A stretch of DNA of 64,000 nucleotides from Thunnus maccoyii (Eukaryota; Chordata; Actinopteri; Scombriformes; Scombridae), in NCBI RefSeq assembly GCF_910596095.1, contig NC_056539.1, positions 21,753,001 through 21,817,000 of the forward strand, given 5' to 3'. The notes below the pieces were generated by a model. The model saw only the letters and a program-made list of their open reading frames with translations. It did not search any database and was not told the DNA's origin. This document shows positions 1 through 10,374 of this stretch, piece after piece. Position 1 is the stretch's first letter. Each line of letters starts with the position of its first letter. Made by a program: the position numbers and the translations under genes.

Positions 1-196
1 TGGTGCCACATTTGTAAGGAACATGCATTTGTGGGATGAGCAGCAGAGCTGAGTATGTGGGTTGCGCCCATGAAAAATATGCCAAATCTCTGCCAATGCC
101 AAACAGCTTATTCTGACTCTTGTTTGGTGCTTGGTGTTTGGTGGATTGGATGATTTAAGTTTGAAGAAACAAGACATATTGGCAATTTAACAATTT

Positions 197-312
197 ATTC
201 ATTTAACAAACAGGAGCCAGGCTGGTGACCAGCATGAGGAGGAGGTGCCAGGCTGTTGTGGCTGTGTATGGTTCTTCCACACGCTACGGAGGCTCCTGTT
301 TGTTAAATGAAT
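197..312. repeat. Perfect 22-bp inverted repeat with about 72-bp spacer
   Basis: Bases 197-218 are the exact reverse complement of 291-312, and the similarity continues outward with small gaps. The spacer is GC-richer than its surroundings. The element could be a small palindromic transposon end or a fold-back transcript; nothing shows which. Confidence 0.75.
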
Positions 313-524
313 ACATTGCTAAATTGTCAAATGATTACTCTGGCTCTGGTACAATAAATCAAATGGTAACATTTGTAGTTAATATTGTACTTGGTCCCTT
401 ACAAATCAACTAAATATTATAACACTGGTTGCTACAGCAACTATGCAGTAATTCATGGAAAACATTTAGGTATTGACCTGTTCAGTTTGTCAGATTATCA
501 GCAACTCTCTAGCATCAGAAATTC

Positions 525-905
525 AAGTCAAGTCAATTTTTAACCCAATACCACAAATCACAAATATGCATCAGGGGACTTTACAATCTGTACAGCAATA
601 AAAAATCCTCCATCTTTAGACCCTTGATTCAAATAAGGAAAAACTCCCTAAAAACCCTTTAGCAAGGGAAAAAAATGGAAGAAACCTCAGGAAGAGCAAC
701 AGAGGATGGATCCCCCTTCAGGATGAACAGAATAGACCAGGAAAGCAAAATTACAGAAATACAGCATGTACAAATAGGATGATACATTTAAACAGGGATT
801 GACAACATGTTTAAAGAATCTGATCAGAAGGATGTCAAGCAACCTCCAGATGCCAGTAAAAACGAATAGGAACTGAGCCACACAACCTCCATCACCATGG
901 ATACC
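525..905 (+). repeat. Interspersed teleost repeat (TATCACAAATTTGC / AAAAACTCCC family)
   Basis: The stretch runs from an 'AATACCACAAATCACAAAT' start through 'GGAAAAACTCCCTAAAAACC' and 'GGAAGAAACCTCAGG' to about 905. I recognise this as a very common fish repeat unit. A reverse-strand fragment of the same family flanks the hAT MITE at 10.5-11.3 kb. The exact family name is not claimed. Confidence 0.55.
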
Positions 906-1924
906 TGGAAAGAGGACAGGCTACTCATAAGATGTTTTCTATTATGAATTCCGAATAATGTCCAGTGAATCAGGTCCAGACATTGTCTGGAGTTGCCCTT
1001 TCACACATGTAGCACACAACAGGAGATTGTCTGTGTCAGACCCATTCTCAGCTACTGGAAATACTCATCTATCATGATGACTATTTTTGCTTTGAAATCA
1101 ATATTACATGTATTTGGATGTATCCGCAATATCAACGAAAGAGTGGAAAGCCATATACAGGCAAGCAGAAAAGAGTACAAAGCAGCTACACTCTCTGCGC
1201 GCCAGTCACATGATAGAAACATTATCAACATGCCCACTCGCTCGCCATGAATTCTCCAGAGAATGACCTGCTCAATCGGACATTACACAGACTTTGTACT
1301 AGGGAGCTGGCAGAGTAAAGTCCTTTCCAACTGATTTGGACATTTGTGTTCTCACATACAACTCCTCCGGGTAATGTCTGGATAACTTCAGGGTTGCAGT
1401 GCATGTGTGAAAGACACACACACACACACAAACAAGTGGGAAACTCACCACTTATCAGTCACACTGATGTCAATAGTAACAGGAAACAGGATATCCTTCG
1501 CCCCAGCACTCTACAGGACAGCCCATACAGGTGACCTCCCACTCAGCTGACATAATTATTGTGCCTCTCTTGCTGCTGCAGGCTGGCTCCTCTTTTGACT
1601 CAGCAACTGAAAACACAATAAATATAGATTAGGTTCAGGCTCTGAATACACAGCACCATATGTTGCTACCTAGTTATATCAGTCGTGTGCGCCAAACTGT
1701 ATTGTCAATATATAACGTTGTAGCGTTGATTTATGAGGCAGAGAGTGAACAATGCAAGTAAATGCTGCCTATACATAACTTACAGTATTAACTTCCAAAC
1801 GAAACAATCACCCAACATTTCTGCCAAGGCATGTGTGAAAAGTGAGAGAACTTTAGACCAGTTTAATGTACATTACCTAACTAACATTAGTTAGCTAGGT
1901 CATGTAAAGTTACCAGGAATCATG

Positions 1925-1925
<1 letters not shown>

Positions 1926-1960
<35 letters not shown>

Positions 1961-1961
1961 A
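1926..1961. repeat. (TGAT)n microsatellite
   Basis: About nine tandem ATTG/TGAT units. It lies about 60 bp beyond a minus-strand AATAAA, so it may be the 3' tail of the retroposed or retroelement-derived unit to its right. Confidence 0.9.
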
Positions 1962-2021
1962 ATTATCAGACAGGAAAAAAAGCAAAAAGCAAAAATTTAA
2001 CATGTTATCAAAGTGAAAACA

Positions 2022-2027
2022 TTTATT
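2022..2027 (-). promoter_or_regulatory. Candidate polyadenylation signal for the SANT-like unit
   Basis: AATAAA on the minus strand, about 250 nt downstream of the stop of the SANT-like frame. It is a plausible 3' end for that transcript, but the motif alone is common in AT-rich DNA. Confidence 0.35.
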
Positions 2028-2279
2028 TACAACATGGTCCCAAGATGTTAAAATACAAAGAAACACGGAGAAGCACAAAACATTCAACATAAAAACTAAA
2101 CAATACAATCCTGAACTCCAAAAACACTTCACCACAATCTAAGAAATAAAAACTAACTCCCACATGAAAAAACCAGGACAGCTAGGTCTTTGCTAGGTCT
2201 TTGTTATTCAACATCATTTTTGGAGCTTCATCAAACCATTTATCGAAACACAGCATTTCATTGATATTAATCCTGAAAC

Positions 2280-2833
2280 TTACCAGTCTGTGTCGGTGCC
2301 TCTGCTTGTTGCAGGCCTCTCTCCCAGTACCGTGTCCATTGTGTCGAACCAGTGGAATGTTTTTCTGTCTGCCCCGCTGGTGTTATTGTGGTTAACAACT
2401 TTTTTGTACTGTTGGAGTTTTTTAATTTTCTCTCGGCACTGCACAGATGTACGCCGGATGCCCATTTCCTTCAGCTCCCTTGAAATGTCTTGGAAAACGT
2501 TCTCGTTTCTTGCTGCACCAGCCAGTAATCCTACACGGTCTTCTTGCTCCAAACAGCAAGCAGGGCTTCTGTTTCACTTGCAGACCAAGCTCTTGCCATT
2601 GTCTTTGCTTTTTTTAGACTGATGAACAACATCCTTTGTGTTTCTGCCAATCTTCTTCTGTTTCTTTCTCTGTTTTCTTGTCGTCTCTTTCTGGCTCTTT
2701 TCTTGGTCTCTATTTTCATCACACCTGTTACCAGTCTTTCATCAAATTCTGTGCTTGTTTCTTCTGTATCATCAGTTTCATTACTGCTACTTGTTTCACT
2801 GTCCTCACTTCTTCCACTATTGTCAAACTCCAT
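2280..2833 (-). pseudogene. Myb/SANT-like DNA-binding domain protein, frameshifted
   Basis: Two minus-strand frames (2833-2531 and 2552-2280) make one protein split by a one-base frameshift near 2540-2552. The first frame starts with ATG at 2833, has an acidic Ser/Glu/Asp-rich N-terminus, then a basic patch (KKRARKRRQENRERNRRR), then the start of the domain (ARAWSASETEALLAVWS). The second carries the rest of a Myb_DNA-bind_4-type trihelix domain (SVQCREKIKKLQQYKKV, then FHWFDTMDTVLGERP). Such domains are common in fish transposon-derived and regulatory proteins and bind DNA. The ATG overlaps the stop of the gag-like frame (ATGGAGTTTGA), so the two may share one transcript. The frameshift could be real decay or an assembly error. 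Function beyond DNA binding is not known. Confidence 0.6.
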
Positions 2834-4060
2834 GAGATCCTTTTTTATTTTTATTTTTTCCTTTCATCCCTTTTAGTCTGGGTGTAGATGTGAGTAGGGT
2901 CAGATGTGTGTGTTGGCCATTTACTGATTGCTCTCTCAGCTCTCTCTCTTCTTGCTCCTTTAATTCACACCATCTTTCTTCAGCTGTCATTCTTTCCACT
3001 CTTTTGGCTTTTTCCAACAATGCTACATAGGATGCTGCAGGGCGCTGTGGCTCTCCTGGCACAGCCTCAGAATTTGCATACATCGTTTGTGGTGCTTGTT
3101 GCCTGCAGACTACTGGTTCATACAGTGATAATGTTGGCGACATTTGCTGTTCACTTGACAAAGGTTCTTCTTTGTCGGTCATTTTTATTTGTATCTGCCC
3201 TGTCATCTCCCCTGGAATATCTAATACTCCCTCTACACTGTCTCCTGCTTCTCCTACAACATACTGACCTGCGTGGTCTGGCCTGAGAAGGTATATGTCA
3301 CCTGGATATGGCAGGTAATCAATTATTGGTACACCACCTTCTCCACCTCCTCCCATCATCTCACCCTCCTTTGCTTTCTCCACTGTCTCGGCCTTCACTA
3401 TCTTCCTTAATTCTTTTATTGACTGCCTATATGTGTTTCCCTCTTGAACAAAGCAAGCCAATGTCAAATGTACCCTCTATTACCTTTATTCCATTTTCTC
3501 ATGTATCTTAATATTAGCTTCTTCTGCTCTTGATGTCTTTTAATTATCAACTTAGCTGGTATGGTTGGCCCTTCTTCAGAACTTTTTCCCAAATTCACTC
3601 CCATGTATCCGTGCCTTGCACTACTTGGCTCTGATCTGCTCACTTCTGGCTCCTCGTCTGATGCTGTTGTCCTAATCAGAACAGTTATTTTGCCAACAGT
3701 TACAGCAGCTTTATATTTTCTTGGAGAATCAAACTCTAGTTGCAATCACTCCGAGCCTCCTTCAAAACCCTGATATCTAATAATATCTCCCCACTTATCT
3801 AGCTCCCATCTAACTTTCCTGGTAACTATGGAAATTATAAATCTGGGATTTACCAACAGTCTATTCTCACCTTCTATTGCAAAATTATCTGGCACCCCAA
3901 AAAATGGATTAAGTAGTGGGGTTGCTATTCCTTCTGGGTCCCAGCAGAGTAGCCCTAATATTGGCTCAAGCGTTTCAGCTGTCCACAATCTTTGCAGAAA
4001 CTGTTCCCATAAAATGTTAGGGAAAGCAGTCTGAACCTGTCTCGAATTGGTTCACTTAGT
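2823..4060 (-). pseudogene. Retroelement gag-like coding region, broken
   Basis: Three consecutive minus-strand frames look like one former protein of about 400 residues. The first runs from about 4050 to 3746. It meets an in-frame TGA at the 3745/3746 boundary, and the same frame then continues to 3464. A frameshift near 3464-3467 leads to the last frame, which ends at 2823. Composition is gag-like: hydrophobic Trp/Leu-rich start (LLCWDPEG, FGVPDNFAIEGEN), a proline/glycine spacer (YLPYPGDIYLLRP) and a Lys/Glu-rich coiled end (LLEKAKRVERMTAEERWCEL). No zinc knuckle, protease or RT follows. The call rests mainly on position downstream of a primer-binding site and splice donor. I do not recognise the virus or element family. 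No ATG is evident at the 5' end. Confidence 0.4.
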
Positions 4061-4803
4061 AAGTTGCCATAACTTTAAATTGATTAACTGGGCACCTTGA
4101 TGACACTCCACTCCTCTATCATCTATATATGTTCTTTCTTGCTAAAAATGTGTTCTAGTACTCTGTGTTTCTACAGTCACCCGCCTACATAACTTCACAG
4201 AGGCTGCAGCAGGTTAAAAATATCTAACTTCCTCTTTCTGTGTAACTCTCCACTGCTACTACATTATATGACCAATTTACATTTATTTCACAGCCACAGC
4301 ATCTACTTACACATTTACAGAGCAACCAATCTCTACCCTCTAGACTTCTCCTGTCTTGTTTCCCTACTTCTCTCTCCTGCAATGTAGAAAATTAGTACAA
4401 CCTTGCCACACTAACTGTGCAGTGCGTTCAATCACCTCAGTTATGGTATAGGCACCTTGACCTGGAATACCTTCACTGAGCCATTGATAATACATATGAT
4501 CAACATCTCCAAATAAATGAATAGGCATTTAATCACCTTTATCCTGCACACAATTGCAACAACAACCATTATTTATAATGAGCTCAACATTTTATTTACA
4601 ATACAATACAACAGTGCACTTCACTAGCTAACACCTCAAGACACTGACAACACATACACTCTTGTCTAGATTTGGCCCTGTCAACAACTTTACTATTTAT
4701 GTGAAAACACAGATTTATAATGTTAGATTCTTTAGAGTAGAGGTGTTAGTCACAGTCTGAAGCCAGAAGGAACAATTTTAGCAGATTTAGCAGAAGGGGT
4801 TCT

Positions 4804-4812
4804 GCTTACCTG
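4804..4812 (-). promoter_or_regulatory. Candidate splice donor CAG|GTAAGC in retroelement leader
   Basis: Minus-strand CAG|GTAAGC about 70 nt downstream of the primer-binding site, where retroviruses usually place their major splice donor. The match to the donor consensus is strong. Confidence 0.45.
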
Positions 4813-4876
4813 TATTGGTGGCCACCGGTGCTTCTGGTCAACAGATGCCCTGCCCAGATCCCAGGACCCTCAACCT

Positions 4877-4894
4877 CTCCTGGCTGGCTCACCA
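4877..4894 (-). promoter_or_regulatory. Primer-binding site, tRNA-Arg type
   Basis: Minus-strand TGGTGAGCCAGCCAGGAG equals the complement of the 3' end of vertebrate tRNA-Arg (acceptor plus CCA) except for one C-to-T change. It lies a few bases downstream of a possible LTR end (…GACA then TATTT), as expected for a reverse-transcribing element. Confidence 0.65.
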
Positions 4895-4899
4895 AAATA

Positions 4900-5464
4900 T
4901 GTCATGGAAAAACTTCAGATGGGCCGTGAATGTCCTTGTGTAGAAATCAAATTACATTTTTACAAAACTATAAAAAATGTGTTTTTGTTATTGTGCATAC
5001 AAATAAGTGCATTTAAAAAGCCTGCTGCAATGAAAAGACACGTCAAAGTGTGCGTATCATTAATTCTATATATCATCTCTATTAAATATAACAGAATAAA
5101 CAATAGTAGGAGGTTATTGCTTTCACCAAACTACAAGAAAACAATACCAGGAAACAAGGAATAACATGTTTCATGTTGCCACTTCCAATAGGACCTATGT
5201 TCAATTTTTAAAAGAAGAAATCATATCTGACAGTTACATTGCCCCATATACTTGTGAAAAGAAAGTCTCACACATTCACCAAACTGAAAAAAGCCCCTCA
5301 TTTAAAATTTAACATATACAGATAACTAACAAATCAAATAAAATACTATAAAGACACATAAAGCTATGATGCAGAAATCATCATTTGCTCATCTCCAGTG
5401 AGCAAATGTATTCATTCCTGCATGGAGGAAACATCCCGATGGCTGAATATGACATTGTCAGACA
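4900..5464 (-). repeat. Putative 5' LTR of the minus-strand retroelement
   Basis: The boundary next to the primer-binding site reads TGTCATGG on the plus strand (…CCATGACA on the minus strand), a good LTR inner edge. The outer edge is a guess at a GTCAGACA motif near 5456-5464. No second LTR copy was seen to the left, so the element appears truncated at its 3' side. Confidence 0.3.
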
Positions 5465-5747
5465 ATTAAAAGAAGGTAGATCTCTCAGAGGAGATACAAA
5501 ATACAATGATATTAGAGGTGGTTTGGATTTGCTCTTCTTGAAAATATACACATCTTTTTAATCACGCACTCAAGCACTCACCTTGAATAACTTGATGACG
5601 ATACCTGTTACAATATTCTTCACTTGCATTTGGGGGTTGGTGGATGTTTATTTCAAGCCCAGATGCACATTGTACACACATCAAGCTTCACTCTAGCCTG
5701 TATGGTTTCAGGTCTCTGGTGCAGGAGCAGACATGCAGACATGAGGC

Positions 5748-5771
5748 GGGGGGGGGGGGGGGGGGGGGGGG
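5748..5771. repeat. Homopolymer G(24)
   Basis: Twenty-four uninterrupted G residues. Such runs are hard to sequence, so the length may be inexact. Confidence 0.95.
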
Positions 5772-6139
5772 TAACAAGAGAAGGAGATACTGAGTGTGAA
5801 CTGCATGAACGTCAAAACATCCATTTTATCAGTTTATCCAATTTGACTCTAAGGATAGTGTGACTTGCAGCTACACAGCTGCATTGAAGTTTGTATCCCA
5901 GCTGGCACTCACACTTCGGTTTCTTTTACATTTGTAGTTAATTTTTTCCTCATTTAGCTAATTTTAATTACATTTCACATTACATACAAATAAATAACAA
6001 CACACTGGATTTTATTTCATACATCATACTCATTTTATTTTACAGTTTGGCAGTACATTAGTTTCTATTTGTCGCACGCACATTTGGTTAACTTTTGTAC
6101 AGTCATAAGTTGTTCTAATTTTCATTTTTGAGTCACCAG

Positions 6140-6644
6140 TGTTGGGGTGCTGCTCCTGGAGGACATCTGGCCAGGCATGGAATGGTTAAATACAGGAAGT
6201 GGCCAATTGGGTCATACCAAGTCCTGCCACCTCATAGGGAGGAACTGTTCATTTCAAGTTTAGTCATATTGTTTGTTTCTCTTTATTGAATGTTTAGTTG
6301 GGTATTTTTGATTTAGTTGATTTAGTTGAGTTAACCTGTTTTGGGGGGGAATTCTGTTGTTTATTGCTTAGTTGGTAGTGTTTGTCATTTGTCAGTTACC
6401 CCTCTTGTGTTATGGTCTGATCAGCCAGTATATATGTTCCCCTTTGTGTTCATTTTGAAAGGTCTGTTAGTAGGATTAAGTTCACTTTAGTTGAGTTCTG
6501 TTTATTTGACCTCTTTTATGGGCCCTGAACTTTATTTACATATTTTGTCATTTGTACCTTTTTTTGCATTTTTTTGGGTAAAATAAAAACCCTCTTTTTT
6601 GAAACCACCTGAGTCTCCTTTGTCTGCCAGCTCGGTCCCTTACA
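6140..6644 (+). repeat. 5' LTR of the Gypsy element
   Basis: Begins TGTTGGGG and ends CCCTTACA. It contains a TATATA-type promoter patch (GCCAGTATATATGTTCCCC at about 6424) and an AATAAA signal near 6580. Its last 121 bp (6524-6644) recur at 10375-10517. The left edge is inferred from the TG start. Confidence 0.75.
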
Positions 6645-6646
6645 TA

Positions 6647-6664
6647 TGGTGGCAGTGGTGGGAT
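6647..6664 (+). promoter_or_regulatory. Primer-binding site, tRNA-Leu type
   Basis: TGGTGGCAGTGGTGGGAT is complementary to the 3' end of vertebrate tRNA-Leu(AAG) plus CCA with a single mismatch, two bases after the LTR end. Confidence 0.8.
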
Positions 6665-6813
6665 CAGCCAGTTTAGGAGACAGGTGTGTTTTTTTCCTCT
6701 TTTTTCTTTTCCTATCTCTATCTTGTGAGGCATGCAGTGTGGAGCAAAGTCCAGAAGGGGAAATCGGTCAGGGATTGGAGAGACATGTGTGGGATCAGAA
6801 GACCAGGTGAACA

Positions 6814-7322
6814 GTGACAACAATTCCAGATCCTCTGGAGACTCCTGAGCCAGATGATAATCACTCTCAGGCCCGAGCCATAACTCCATCAGCACAGATA
6901 CATCCTGCCATTATCTCATCAGGCCAGTCCCGAGTCTCCCATGAGCCAAGACTAGAGAAACTAACAGAAAATGACAATGTTGAACATTTTCTCATTACAT
7001 TTGAGAGAATTGCAGCAGCATGCCAGTGGCCAAAATCTGCCTGGGTTTTTCGGCTCATTCCATTGCTGACTGGTAAAGCCAGGGGAGCCTATGTTCATAT
7101 GGATGTTGATGATTCTCTTGAATATGACAAGGTAAATACTTGAGAATGTTGTCTCCTGAGCTTCAGGTTTGGGTAAAGGAGCGTGGTCCAAAATCAGCTG
7201 CTGAGGCTGCCACTCTGGCTGATGTGTTTGTCGCTGCCCGGAAAAAGAGCCAGCCATGGACTAATAGTGCCTGGCAGGCCCCGAAGGACACCCGCAGGCC
7301 TACACCCCCTCAATACCACTAG
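6814..7322 (+). pseudogene. Gypsy gag (SCAN-related capsid), internally deleted
   Basis: Two open pieces, 6814-7143 and 7140-7322, carry the two ends of a Gmr1-type gag. The first has NVEHFLITFERIAAACQWP and FRLIPLLTGKARGAYVHM. The second has LSPELQVWVKERGPKSAAEA and LADVFVAARKKSQPW. The helices that normally lie between these blocks (roughly 50 codons) are absent at about 7135-7147, and a TGA follows the first block. This matches the arrangement of the SCAN domain. The protein would not assemble as it stands. Downstream pieces encode the zinc knuckle and protease. Confidence 0.75.
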
Positions 7323-7337
7323 AGGTCAACGCCAGGT

Positions 7338-7645
7338 GTGGGTAAGCCTCCTGCAAGGGAGAATCAGCATGTACCATTAAGATCTCCAAATAAAATACCC
7401 ACATGTTACCTGTGTGGACAGGAAGGCCATACCAAACCGATGTGTCCAAAGAATCCATCTAAGCTCACTCAAATGTGTTATGTTCCACGCCAAAATATCG
7501 ACATTACACCTAGGTGTAACCAGTCCTGGAAAATTACAAATGTCAAGATTAATGGGAAAAACCTCAGAACCCTGACTGATACTGGCAGTACTCAGACCCT
7601 TGTGCACAGACGATATGTACCTGCTAACATTATCTGCACTCTTGA
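7338..7645 (+). pseudogene. Gypsy zinc knuckle and N-terminal half of aspartic protease
   Basis: The frame carries a CCHC knuckle (CYLCGQEGHTKPMC, spacing CX2CX4HX4C) for RNA binding, then a retropepsin start with the catalytic DTG in LTDTGSTQTLV. The reading continues to the LINE insertion at 7646, where foreign sequence takes over. The C-terminal half of the same protease resumes at 9906. The zinc knuckle and catalytic triplet are intact, but the gene is split. Confidence 0.8.
7633..7645. repeat. 13-bp target-site duplication, left copy
   Basis: TCTGCACTCTTGA at 7633-7645 is repeated exactly at 9893-9905 and flanks the LINE insertion. Confidence 0.9.
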
Positions 7646-9558
7646 TACCCCAAAACCCTGCTAAAACACTGACACAGACATTACCCCTTCACCTGCTCCA
7701 ACTCATAAGACACAAGAGAAAGCTGAGAAGAGAATTCATAAGGTCCAGATCACCCCAAACCAAAACAGAAATAAACAGACTCCAAAACACTATCAAAATA
7801 CAACTTACCCTTCACAAGCAGAAAACCTGGAAGACATTCTACAGAAAACTCAATCAGGACACAAATCCCCGGACCTTCTGGCAAAAACTAAAGAGCCTAA
7901 ATGGAGATTCAGAAAACAATAACACACCACCAATCAAATCCTCAGGCACAATCATCAGTGACAACAAAGAAAAAGCCACACTCTTCCGTAATCATCTTGA
8001 AAACATCCACTCATGCCCAAATGACCCACACTTTGACAATACATGGAAAGACCTGGTTGACAAAGAAATGACAAAACACAACACAAAAGAGACAAATACA
8101 GCCAATCCCATCACAGAACATCATCCCCTCACAAAGCCAGTCACCATCCAAGAAATACAACTGAACTTGAAAAAGATGAAAAATAAAGCACCGGGGGAGG
8201 ACAATGTTGACACCATACTGATAAAACAAGCACCGACCGCTTATCTCCAGCACCTTGGACAGCTCTTCTCCACCTGCCTCATAACCGGTCATTTCTCCTC
8301 ACCTTGGAAGGTTGCTGTTGTCACTATGATCCACAAACTAGGAAAAGACCCGCACAATGCCACTAGTTACCGCCCCATAAGCCTTCTCAGCCACATTGGA
8401 AAACTGTTTGAAAGAATACTCACGTCACGCCTCACAAACCACATAAACTCTATGGGCCTCCTAGGAATTCATCAAGCCGGCTTCAGAAAAGGGAGAGCCA
8501 CCACAGACAACATCATCCGATTATCAGAAGACATCCACAGAAACTTCAACAAAAAAGAAATAACCATGGCAATATTCTTTGATATAGAAAAAGCCTTCGA
8601 CAAGGTATGGCACAACGGACTCAAATACAGACTACTGGATACAAATCTCAAACTCCCAAAACCCACCCAATCCATCATCTTCAGCTTTCTTAACAACCGC
8701 CAAATCAAAGTCAAAGTTGCCTCTGCCATATCAACACCTTTCACCCCCCAAGCAGGAGTTCCACAGGGTGCAGTTCTGAGTCCACTTCTCTTTCTACTAT
8801 ACATATCTGATATATACTACCCCCCAGCCACCATAGCCAGAGTCTCACAGTTTGCAGACGACCTCTGCTACTGGTCCAGTTCCAAATGCCCAAACCTAGC
8901 AGCCAAAAAACTCCACACATGCATAACTGAAATAGAAAACTGGTCTAACATGTGGAGAATCAAACTAAACCCTGCCAAAACACAGTGCGTCCTCTTCACA
9001 AAAAACCCACACCTGCAGCCCAACAACAGTGCCAATCTAACACTATACAACCAGAAAATCAATATCAGTAAAGAAGCAACATTCCTCGGAGTCACATTCC
9101 AAAACAACATGACCTGGACAAAGCACGTCAATAACCTGGAACAAAAAGCAAACAATAGACTCAACCATCTCAAAGCCCTCTGTGGAAAACATGGCGCATC
9201 ACCCTCTACAGTCATCAAAGTCTACCTATCATACATCCGACCACTCTTCGAATACTCCGTCCCCGCCTGGATCACCATCTCTGACAACCAGTTACAACGC
9301 CTACAAACAATCCAAAACAAAGCACTCAAATTAGCACACAGACTCCCATCCTACTTCAGCAATCACTATATACACACCATAACAGGAATTCAAAGCTTAA
9401 GACAGAGACACCAAACAATAGCACTGAAATACCTGAGGACAGCGACAAACAACCCTTCACTCCAAAGAACCATAAAGGAAGCAAAATTAACAGTTAACAC
9501 CCCCCTCTCATTCATTCTACAGCTAACCAAAGACCCTCCAGCCACCAACCCCCCATGA
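7646..9558 (+). CDS. LINE ORF2 fragment, reverse transcriptase
   Basis: Open for more than 630 codons (the frame itself starts upstream at 7600 in Gypsy sequence). RT motifs in order: KAPGEDNVDTILI, YRPISLLSHIGKLFERIL, GFRKGRATTDNIIRL, motif A FFDIEKAFDKVWHNGL (about 8570), motif B AGVPQGAVLSPLLFLLYISD (about 8752), motif C QFADDLCYW with the catalytic FADD at 8851-8862, then TFLGVTFQ. The C-terminus has the usual LQRLQTIQNKALKLAHRLP and GIQSLRQRHQTIALKYL blocks of Jockey/I-group LINEs. It copies element RNA at nicked target DNA. The endonuclease is absent, so it cannot insert on its own, though the RT core looks intact. Clade within the Jockey/I group is uncertain. Confidence 0.85.
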
Positions 9559-9892
9559 CCGACTAACCAAACCTGGATACACAGAATATTATTCCACCTC
9601 TGCTGCTTAATATCACCCACATGCACACACATACATAAATGTAGATAAAACACACCAAACACAAGGGTTTTTTTTTTTTGGTTTTTTTTTTTTCTTTGTT
9701 TTGTTTTGTTTTGTTTTGCTTTGTTTGTGCCTTGGCCCACATGTGTCCTGAAACCTCATGAGTCCCCCCACATCCTTCTGCCTCTCCTCCGCCGACCAAG
9801 ACCAAAAGGATACAAGATCCACCTACTATGGATAGAAAAGGGCAGAAGCCCTGAGCTATCCCTCTAGGCCCATGAACTTCTACGTTCTACGT
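7646..9892 (+). mobile_element. 5'-truncated non-LTR retrotransposon (Jockey/I-like LINE)
   Basis: A 2,247-bp insertion between perfect 13-bp target-site duplications inside the Gypsy protease. It contains the RT half of ORF2 (to 9558), a T-rich 3' UTR (9668-9720) and ends in a short tandem tail (TTCTACG twice). The endonuclease domain is missing, as expected for target-primed reverse transcription that stopped early. The long uninterrupted frame suggests a fairly young insertion. Confidence 0.9.
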
Positions 9893-9905
9893 TCTGCACT
9901 CTTGA
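9893..9905. repeat. 13-bp target-site duplication, right copy
   Basis: Exact copy of 7633-7645; the Gypsy reading frame resumes directly after it. Confidence 0.9.
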
Positions 9906-10374
9906 GGCCATCCCTATCTGCTGTGTGCATGGTGATGAGAAGCCTTACCCCACTGCTGACGTTTACATGGAAGTGCAAGGACAGGCCTATCTATTAAATG
10001 TTGGTGTTGTGGACAACTTGCCTTTCCCAGTGATTTTGGGTGATCTGCCAGTACTTTTTGATCTGTTAAACCCAACCCAAAGTTGTAATGTTGCCCTCAC
10101 CAGAGCACAAGCTAAGCATGTTGATGTGGATTCCCCAGCCCTCAGTGCCTTGCCATTCTATGGTGTCGAGCTAGAGACAAAACCCGGGAAGTCTCGGAAG
10201 CCCCGTAGCCGGAGAAGGCAAGAGAAATTCCAACACACTGCTATACAACCATCAGCTGAGGCCACTCAAGACATGCCCCTAGGGTTTCAGGTACCCACTA
10301 ACATAATCGAAATGCAGCATAATGATCCAACTTTGTCCAACTTGTTACAGAGAGCTGAAGAGAGGGAGCCAGAA
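9906..10374 (+). pseudogene. Gypsy protease C-terminal half and linker, truncated
   Basis: Continues the protease broken at 7646. It shows CCVHGDEKPYPTADVYMEV, then GVVDNLPFPVILGDLPVL (the hydrophobic-ILG block near the retropepsin C-terminus), then the Gmr1-type linker with ALTRAQAK and a basic run (KPRSRRRQEKF). The coding sequence ends abruptly at about 10374, where LTR sequence begins, so the RT that should follow is deleted. Frame reading past 10375 is LTR and not protein. Confidence 0.75.

Larger units (their letters stand above)
1..1925. other. Gene-poor, repeat-derived stretch
   Basis: I see no gene here. The stretch holds a short inverted repeat (197-312), a LINE-tail-like patch around 340-410 that resembles the tails at 26.4 and 29.3 kb, and a common teleost interspersed repeat (525-905). 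All open frames are short and without domain signatures. Confidence 0.5.

Noticed and set aside
2290-3286. Plus-strand Leu/Ser/Phe-rich frames that look membrane-like
   Set aside because: Antisense shadows of the acidic/basic SANT-like and gag-like frames; composition mirrors the opposite strand.
9390-9822. Lys/Gln-rich minus-strand frames
   Set aside because: Antisense of the LINE 3' end and its T-rich 3' UTR.
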